Shown here piece after piece: positions 57,481 to 64,000 of a stretch of 64,000 nt of DNA; positions within the stretch are counted from its first letter, which is position 1; the number at the start of each line of letters is the position of its first letter. Under the pieces are notes generated by a model. The model ran no database searches and had not been told where the DNA came from. It was given only the letters and a program-made list of their open reading frames with translations. Origin of the DNA: Adiantum capillus-veneris (Eukaryota > Streptophyta > Polypodiopsida > Polypodiales > Pteridaceae); NCBI GenBank assembly GCA_014529385.2, contig CM043963.1, forward strand, positions 4,995,501 to 5,059,500. The letters are read 5' to 3'. The translations under genes were made by a program, and so were the position numbers.

Positions 57481-57731
57481 GGAGAGTGTGTGTGCGATCG
57501 AGCATTACGAAGGCACGACGGCGGCGAAGCGGTTGAGCGCGGCACGACTGCAGCTTCTTCTTCATCGCGGCGAGGAATCCACCACGAAGGCGAGCGTAGA
57601 GCGGTGAGTGACACACCCTTTGTTTTCTTGAGCTTGCTAGTTTAGGCTTGTTGTGTGCTTGGAGCCGTTTGTGGCTCGCACACGGTGTATTGGCAAGTCC
57701 CTTGCTTCGACAGTGCGACAAGGAGCGCACA
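57149..57731 (+). repeat. 3' LTR of the nested element
   Basis: 583 bp, nearly identical to 52469-53051. Followed by GCTCC, the second copy of the target duplication. Confidence 0.95.
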
Positions 57732-57736
57732 GCTCC

Positions 57737-58501
57737 ATAAATCACCTTCGTGATTAGCTCACCCGACACGATGTATGTGGGGTTCTTGTTGCCCATCTTC
57801 ACCAAATTATCATGTACATAAGCTGCATAATTGATTACCTTCGGCTTGCTCTTCTGCATTGCCTAGGTGAATGTTGTGGCAATTGCTGCAGGCGTCATTC
57901 TGTACTTTTGTGGCCGCTTTGTACACATATGGAAATATTGATTGTACAGCTGACTCATGATTGCCACTTTAGGGTTGGCAATGTCTTCAAAGGTGTAGTT
58001 GGATTTCTTTTCTGTGTACACCTTTACTTCGTCTCTCCTTTTGGTTACACTATCCCCCTTGTTGGAGAGGTCTAGTGTAGCTCCCACTACTCTTTCTGTG
58101 ATTAGAATCTTTGTGCCTGGCTTGCCCTGCAGATCTGTAACTCGGGCCACTCCATCTTCTTTTATTGTTGTCACAAATTCCCATACTCTTTTTATGTCAA
58201 TACCTGCCGGCACAGCTTCAAAATAATTGTGGAGATCAATCTTCTCCAGATACTTTGCCATCTTGCTTCTGACGAACTCATTGAGTTCCCGCGGTAGCAT
58301 TGGTAGCTCTATCACATTTCCTTCGGTGTCTTTGAACACGCCTTGGTAAATATTTAGATCATTTGACTCTAGCAGATCTTCTTGGATCCAGGTGCTCGTT
58401 GGCTTTAGAGTTCCTTCTGGTATGACGAAGGGCTCTACCTCTTCTAAGTAATCCTTTATAGTCATCCTTTTCTTCTTTGCCGGTGACTTTGCAGCTGCCA
58501 T
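57737..58501 (-). pseudogene. N-terminal part of the long gag-like ORF
   Basis: The ATG at 58499-58501 opens MAAAKSPAKKKRMTIKDYL, then EEVEPFVIPEGTLKPTSTW, YQGVFKDTEGNVIELPMLP, IKRVWEFVTTIKEDG and GKPGTKILITERVVGATLDL. 212 codons are open to a TAG at 57860-57862, after which the frame goes on (KPKVINYAAYVHDNLVKMG, YIVSGELITKVIYGA) into the nested element's target site. The ILITE-VGATLDL block recalls the conserved core of plant retroelement N-terminal proteins, but I cannot name the family. A lysine-rich start suggests nuclear or nucleic-acid contact. The 3' half is at 50658-52468. Confidence 0.65.
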
Positions 58502-58659
58502 AGATCCTGTTGCACTGAGTAGTCCGAAGTTAGCGTTTTTTCCATATCAGCTGAGAAACTGAGTTTTAACTATCCAAATGACTTGAAAATTGAAAATAAA
58601 GCTTAAAAGGAACTTGGGCAACTGTGCATGTGCTCACAGTGCAATTCTGGCAAAAAAAA

Positions 58660-59545
58660 TTCATTTAGAGATCCTATGCGTAGGATGTCTTTTTCATCAG
58701 ATTTGGGTGATACTTGTCATGCTGGTGGTCCTTGGCATGTACAACATGGCTATGTGCTTGGATTTGGATTTGGGCATCAAAAAGTGGATTTTTGGGCTGA
58801 TTCAGGCTTTAGGTCACCAATTGGGTAGAAGTCCACTACAGGTAGTAAATGATATCCAAATGGGTTGAAAATTGATATATGGGCTCCTTGTACCATGGTA
58901 TTGACTCCCATGGTGTCATTCTTTGCACAGAAGGTCAAAAACATGCTTGAGACATCCTACGCGTAGGATGTCTATTTCATCAAAATGGCTTGGGATTTGT
59001 TTTGTGGGTAGTCCTTGGCATGTGGAACATGGCCATGCTCTTGGATTTTGATTTGGACAAGAATTGATGTTGGTAAGACCTTGTGTAGTGTTTTTGGGCT
59101 CAAAAAGTGTATCTTGAAGGTGTTGGGGGTCAAATTTGGTTAGAATGGCTTCAAACTTGATATATGAGCTCTTGAGATGATAAGAAAAGATCGGGAATGT
59201 AAAAATACCCCTTGTAGGCAAAAAATTTCCAATAGACATCCTACGCATAGGATGTCCACTTCATCATTTCTTGCAGGTGACCACACAGGTTGGTTGGGTA
59301 TGTGCTCATGAATGTGTTGTGTAAGTTTCATGTGATTTGGACAAGATTTGGTAGGTCTATGGCCCATTATTGCCTCTATGCCCTAACTTTGCGTTTTTTC
59401 ATGCATATGAGGTCAATGTTGGTCCAAATGTGATGAAACTTGGTGGGTAGCATGTAAAGGCTATTCAGAAAATGTGTGTGATGAGAAATGTTGGGTTCTG
59501 TGCCCAAAAATGACCTTGAGACATCCTACGCGTAGGATGTCTCCT
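58660..59545. repeat. Four palindromes at 284-bp steps in a diverged tandem repeat
   Basis: The core ACATCCTACGCGTAGGATGT with AG/CT at its ends gives a 24-bp palindrome at 58667-58690 (two mismatches), 58950-58973 (perfect), 59235-59258 (two mismatches) and 59519-59542 (perfect). Steps are 283, 285 and 284 bp. The DNA between is a diverged direct repeat (shared TTCATCA..., CTTGGCATGT, ACATGG, TTGATATATG) but far less conserved than the palindromes. It lies just upstream, in the transcription sense, of the gag-like ORF at 58501, so it may sit in an LTR or leader. Confidence 0.85.
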
Positions 59546-61220
59546 GATGATTTTTTTCATGGAAACTGTCACTGGTGCCTGCCCTTAGTCCCCCTGAGTC
59601 CCTTTTAAGCCTAATTTCAACAAAAAAGTCAAATGGATAGAAAGTAACTCCCTGTGTGGATTTCATAGCCTCCGAGCCGTTTTCTGACTTTTGGAGTGCT
59701 TTTTGGCGATGAAATTTCTTGATGTTGGTCTCCATAGCTTCCCGATCCCTTGGGGATCCTTGCCGTATGATTTTTGTCGACTTTGGCTTCACCGGAGCTC
59801 CATTTTGTCTAGGAAAGCCGCTCGTGAAGTTTGGTGGCAAACGGACATGCGGTTTGGCCGCGAGAGCTATTTGACGCTTTGTGTGTCTGATGCCGTTTCT
59901 GAAGTTTAGTGCCGCTTTGAGTCACCTTTTGGTCATGTGGGTTACATGGACTTGTCGAGCATGTCGAGATGCTCCTACCCATGAATTTTGGTAGCATTTG
60001 GGTGCTTCTCCGCCGATTTCCCATTTGGTGGCCTCTTGCGGGATTCTAGGAATTAGGGTTTTTTCCGATGGTTTTCTACTGCCTTTGGAAATCCAAGACT
60101 GGTCTCCTATGCTAGGGTGAGCTACCGATGAAGTCTCATTGCTTTTGGGTTAGCCGTTAGGTGGCCACTTCTACTTGTAGGTCTCTACTACCTGCTTTGT
60201 GTGTGAACCCTATGCTAGTTTTTGTGACAAAACGACAAACATGCGCGAAAATCTCAAGGTGGTGAGCCTACCTCTCATGTCTGAAGCCCGTTGGGTAGTC
60301 GTGCGTGTCGTAGAAGCTGCTAGAAGTTTCGCTCGCTCTAGGTGGCAGAAGCTCTCTCTCAAAGGACAATAGTGAAAATGAGGTGAAAATTTCTGATAAT
60401 GGAGGTCCCCGAACCACTTTTCATGAAATTTGACATGTGCTCCCAACTTCTTGCGAGATGCGGTTTAGGCTCAAAAGTTTCTTGATTTAGACTCCATTTG
60501 CCCTGTTTACCAGAGATTTGGCATTTCGGTCAAAATCTGACCAAAACACGCTTTCCGCTCCAGTCTCATAATTGCACCCCCGCTGTACCATAGGTTGTCC
60601 TATAGTCATTGATCATCCCCATATTTTTGTTTTTCATTACGACCGTTTTTCACTTGCTTTTTGTATTTTTGAAGTTTTTCTGCCGAAAATTAGCAAAATT
60701 AAAAGGAAAATAGCAAATCAAACCCAGAAAATCTCCAAAAATCATAATAAATCAAAAACATCACCGCAAAACATTATATACACTCACATGCAATTTTTAT
60801 GACCGGATTTCTCCGTTTTACCAATATTTTTCTCGAAAAATGGCTATTTCTACTTATATACACACACATAGGGGCTTGATTTGGCGTTTGACCCCATATA
60901 CCTGTAGATTCATGCTGTATAAGGGCATATGTACTTGGGTTAGTCCAAAAAATTCTGCAATCAAACAACAACCCTTAAAAATAGTCGAAAAACATGCCCT
61001 TTTTTGCTCTTTCTGCCATTGGGTCCGCATTTGAGAATGCCTCCCCTCCTCTTAGTGGGAGTCCTCCCGGACGAGAAGGTATCACCTTGGAGTATGTGCC
61101 GTGTATAGGTTGAAAAAATTGTGCTAATGCTTGGCCGTGCAATGTGGCCCTATTTTATGCATACTCGGTCAATGCATGGAAAAATTAATGCTGTGCAAGA
61201 GAAGGGTATAAGAAAGATGC
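59546..61220. other. Non-coding region, probable LTR or 3' UTR
   Basis: No gene seen on either strand. On the minus strand a purine run, AAGAGGAGGGGAGGCA (61038-61053), resembles the 3' polypurine tract of the nested element. If real, an LTR would run from about 61037 down towards 58560. No TG start or primer site confirms this. Confidence 0.4.
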
Positions 61221-61740
61221 TTATTGGCATTCGCATTCGAGGTTTCCTATTTTCTTTGCAAGTAACAACTGTAACTCTACTGCTCTCTGTTTAATCGTCT
61301 TTCTTGTAAAAGGCAGTCGCTTTGCCGCTACTGTTGATATAGCCGTATTTGTCTCTTTGGAGAGGATTGGCTTGGCCGGAATGGCCGTAGACCGTATCTC
61401 TTTTGCTTTCCATTGGTAGCTTGTTTTTGCCGGTTTAGGGTTTATTGCTACTGCATTGGTTGCCACTGTTTTTTTGCTTATTGGCATCCACATAAGTCGG
61501 TTTTCCGGTTGCAAATGCAGCTGTCTGCCTTCTGATGTTGATTGTACTGAAGGGAGTTTCTTTTGCTTTTGTTTTGGTATCCAAATGCGAGTCACATTTG
61601 AGTTATTGCTGAGCATTTTCTTTGGGATCCATATCTATTTTATGCCCTTGGTGTTTGGTTGAACTATCGGCTTATGTTGACTTCCTCCGTTTTTGTGTTT
61701 TCTGTCTGCCATGTCATTTCTATCCTTCTGCATCCATACT
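61221..61740 (-). pseudogene. W-x-P-K repeat protein segment downstream of integrase
   Basis: The minus strand reads QVWMQKD, KIWIPKKM-like (after a stop), TRIWIPKQKQK, RLMWMPISKK and SYQWKAKE at intervals of about 20-35 residues, in a basic, Lys/Gln-rich chain ending near GNLECECQ. The 131-codon frame 61616-61221 covers the last part; one stop and a frame change separate it from the protease-like ORF upstream. The motifs match those in the nested element's ORF (KWVPK, RWIPK, IWVPK, VWVPK). Their function is unknown; a repeated Trp-Pro-Lys pattern could bind RNA or Gag. Confidence 0.6.
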
Positions 61741-61830
61741 TGGTTCTCTGGTTTTGGTAACCTCGATCTTTGCACTGCGGTTGGTGACTTGTCATACTTG
61801 TAGTGGACAATGTTGGTTGTTACCTACTTG

Positions 61831-62490
61831 TTAGCCTTGGGTATTATGTTGTTCTTTGGTGACACCTTTGCTTTTGGCTCTTTTTCCAGTGATTGCGTTG
61901 CTGGCAAGCTGATTATTGCGGGGTTGCTGAGCAAAGGTTACCACCTGTTGTTCTTGTGCATGCTGAATTTTGACTGCATTCGCATTCCAATCTATCTGCC
62001 CATTGTACTCTTTTTGCCAAGGCTGTCCCAACAACATGGGGTGTTGTGTGCTTTCATCCTTGACCACATAAAATTTGTGTGGGTAAATATATTGATGTAC
62101 TTGTACATGCAATATAGTCCAGCCCAATGTTTTCAATGAGTGTGATGTACTACTTTGCAGCACTTGTGGAGTAGGATGAAGTTGACTTGTGGGCTTGAGC
62201 TGTTTGTATAATCTGTAAGAGATCAAATTTGCTTGAGCTCTAGAATCAAGCAATGCTGTCGATTCAACTTGATTGCTACCCACTTTGACTGCAATTATTG
62301 GCTCCACTGTGTCTTTATCAAACTTCATTAGTCGAATGTCATTGATTCGCAATGGTGCTCCACCTTGTTGTTGTCGTCGCAGAAGTCTTCGTTTTGCAAT
62401 GTGTTCTTGTGCTTCTGCTTGATCTTCTTCTTGTACCCTTTGTTTCTCCTTCATTCGTTGTTTTCCTTGATGGATTTGTTAAAGCATATC
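61831..62490 (-). CDS. Protease-like ORF directly downstream of integrase
   Basis: The ATG at 62454 opens MKEKQRVQEEDQAEAQEHIA; the frame itself begins a few codons earlier, right after the integrase stop. A basic N-terminus is followed by PLRINDIRLMKFD and ALLDSRAQANLISYRLYKQL. The catalytic Asp (near 62245) is kept, but the Gly of D-S/T-G is Arg (D-S-R). KFYVVKDESTQHPMLLGQPW, the I-L-G-x-x-W-type end of the fold, and IDWNANAVKIQ follow. 207 codons without a break. In Ty3 elements the protease lies between gag and RT; here it follows integrase. It could be a second, perhaps inactive, protease or a fused gag-protease piece. The fold call is good; activity is doubtful. Confidence 0.7.
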
Positions 62491-63720
62491 CTGTGTTACT
62501 GGTAAATGATATTTCTTCAATTTCGACATCCACTAATCTAGTTTGGAATTTCTTCACCTGCCTTGACAGCTCCGCTTTGTGATAGATCACTAATCACAAA
62601 GGGTCCCATCCCTCACTTTTTAAGTTTCTTGGCATGTTGCTTCAAAGTATAAACAAGTATATAATCACCTGTTTTGAACTCTTTTGTGCGCACATGCTTG
62701 TCAAAAAACTCTTTTTTCCTTTTCTTTTTAGCATAGATCGAAGCTACAGCTCTCAAGCAAAGTTCATCTAGCTTTTCAAGGTCATCTATTCTTGAAGAGA
62801 GCTCATGTCTTGTCCATTGTAAGTGTTTCACTACTCGTAGAGTTGGAATTAAAAACTCTATGGGCAATATAGCATTTAAGCCAAACACCATGGTGTACAG
62901 TGTCGTTCCTATCGATGTTTTGTAAGCGACCCTGTATGCCCATACTGTTGAGTGTAGTTGCTAATCCCAATCTGTTCTTGTCTCGGATACAATTTTAGTG
63001 AGAACCGTGCATAGTGTTTTATTTGTGGCCTCAGCTTGTCCATTTGCCTGTGGTGGATGGTATGGAGCAGATTTCCTATGTATGACCATGAATTTCTCTA
63101 GCAGATATTCAATGACTTCATTAAGAAAATGTGTTCCACGATCATTGACAATTTCTATTGGTAAACCGTATCGTACAAAAACATTCTCATATAAAAATTG
63201 TGCAGTGGTCCGTGCATCTGCTTTTTCTGTTGCTTTGGCTTCCACCCATTTTGTGAGATAGTCCGTAGCCCACAATGATATATTGGGTATGGGTGCGATC
63301 TGCAGGGGGTGAAATAGGTCCCACAAAATCAATGCCCCATTTTGAAAATGCCCTTGCTCCCATCATTGGCCATAGTGGAATCTCATCTCTCTTTATTGGC
63401 ACCTTGGTGCGCTGACATGCGTCACAACGCTTTACAAACTCTTCAGCATCCATATGCAATGTAGGCCACCATATTCCTGCGGTTAAGACAATTTTTGCCG
63501 TCTTATCACCTGAAAAATGTCCTCCACTTATACCTCCATGTGCATGTTCTAGAATGAGCAGGTATTCACTTTCACTTGCACAGATTCTAAGTTGATTGTC
63601 CTTTCCTTGCTTATAGAGTTGGTTTTCAATTAACTAAAATTCACGAGCCTCCAGCTCTATAGCCCTTTTCCGTGCTCTTATTATGTTTTCAAGAAATGTC
63701 ATGGTGGTTAAGAAATTAAT
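62491..63720 (-). pseudogene. Ty3-type integrase
   Basis: The minus strand reads GGISGGHFSGDKTAKIVL...WWPTLHMDAEEFVKRCDACQRTK (H2C2 zinc module), SKWGIDFVGPISPP (first Asp), YLTKWVEAKATEKADA, YGLPIEIVNDRGTHFLNEV (second Asp) and YHPPQANGQAEATNKTL (Glu). MVFGLNAILPIEF and a basic C-terminal part follow, ending near KLKKYHLP. Breaks: a shift near 63270, a TAG near 62960 and a stop near 62616. The APAWSQYIINFL linker that normally precedes the zinc module is at about 63720. It is the 3' end of a pol gene whose RT lies beyond the window. Confidence 0.88.
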
Positions 63721-63753
63721 GATATATTGACTCCATGCAGGTGCAATGTTTAC

Positions 63754-63960
63754 CTAAAACAATGTCGCGTGATCCACTGGTCGTTTGGCACTACATATAG
63801 TACAATTGGTAACATAAGCATGTGTGTCCGCATACATAGTTGGCCAATAAACCCCTAACTGCTTTAGTCTCTGGTGTGTTTTCACTGTTGAATAATGAAA
63901 TGCACAATCCTGGACATGTGCCTCTTCAAGGTAACACTCGATTCTTTCGGATTTACACAT
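63754..63960 (-). pseudogene. Extra zinc-binding (H2C2-like) module before integrase
   Basis: 68 codons: CAFHYSTVKTHQRLKQLGVYWPTMYADTHAYVTNCTICSAKRP. The spacing H, H, C-x2-C and the GVYWP block are those of a retroviral-type integrase zinc module. A second, separate module of the same kind follows at about 63540-63400 (GGHFSG...CDACQRTK). In a normal Ty3 pol only one precedes the core. The piece lies before the APAWSQYI linker and so between RNase H and the usual integrase start. Confidence 0.65.
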
Positions 63961-64000
63961 AATCGTAGAATTTGGTCCAATCCTAGATGATACAGTCGTC

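Larger units (their letters stand above)
52469..57731 (+). mobile_element. Young non-autonomous LTR element encoding only a protease-like ORF
   Basis: Complete element of 5263 bp. LTRs 52469-53051 and 57149-57731 are 583 bp each and differ at about two bases plus a GT/GA repeat shift. Target duplication GCTCC at 52464-52468 and 57732-57736. Primer site at 53056-53073, polypurine tract at 57135-57148. The only substantial gene is 54014-55537. There is no gag knuckle, RT, RNase H or integrase, so it must be moved by another element's proteins. Its host is a minus-strand ORF whose frame joins cleanly across the insertion (..IYGA | LHAKG..). The near-identity of the LTRs marks a recent insertion. 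Confidence 0.95.

Noticed and set aside
50658-58501. Repeated TAG/TAA stops in a long frame read as reassigned codons or as RNA editing sites
   Set aside because: U-to-C editing that removes stops is known in fern organelles, but this is nuclear retroelement DNA with a frameshift as well. Ordinary pseudogene decay is simpler.
58660-59545. Palindromes as rho-independent terminators or tRNA-like hairpins
   Set aside because: No U-tract follows, the genome is a plant, and the palindromes have no loop. A binding site or repeat core fits better.

Overview
The window is nuclear DNA of a land plant and is almost wholly made of transposable elements and decayed gene copies. Plant signs are a malectin-like/LRR receptor kinase with the usual 69-72 bp LRR exons, a chromodomain Ty3 element, a Ty1/copia element with a tRNA-Met type primer site, GT-AG introns and very many (CT)n/(CA)n tracts. 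The commonest non-LTR retrotransposon here is not the usual angiosperm L1 type. This makes me lean towards a fern, another seed-free plant or a gymnosperm, but the species cannot be fixed from the sequence. I saw no tRNA, rRNA, CRISPR or prokaryotic feature.

Layout. 1-1172: LTR relics ending in a copia LTR. 1173-8414: first copy of a two-gene segment (an FCP1/HAD-like gene on + and an unknown gene on -), split by a 3.86-kb solo-LTR-like insertion at 3469-7326. 8478-10631: a LINE 3' fragment and a Ty3 integrase remnant with its LTR. 10648-15603: a Ty1/copia element (-). 17228-21730: two related LINEs (-) joined head to tail. 21909-31628: a malectin-LRR receptor kinase pseudogene (+) with frameshifts, a nonsense codon, a LINE fragment, a foldback hairpin and a 505-bp tandem duplication. 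32200-38770: one long decayed LINE (-) and a second, weaker one. 38866-41964: second copy of the two-gene segment, inverted relative to the first. 41965-48421: a chromovirus (-). 48422-50657: 3' part of a + strand LTR element. 50658-64000: a minus-strand Ty3-like region interrupted at 52469-57731 by a young 5.26-kb LTR element.

How the parts relate. No host gene looks intact. The inverted duplicate pair is useful because each copy gives the ancestral state of the other. Copy 2 preserves the empty site of the solo LTR in copy 1, and copy 1 preserves the 5' exon and splice acceptor lost in copy 2. The most unusual material is on the right. The young nested element has two 583-bp LTRs with about two substitutions, a GCTCC target duplication, a primer site and a polypurine tract. 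Its only ORF is an aspartic-protease-like domain followed by four W-V/I-P-K motifs. The same pair, protease-like domain then W-x-P-K repeats, occurs in the host element directly downstream of its integrase, where a protease is not expected. Nearby are four copies of a perfect or near-perfect palindrome at 284-bp spacing and a second zinc-binding module ahead of the integrase.
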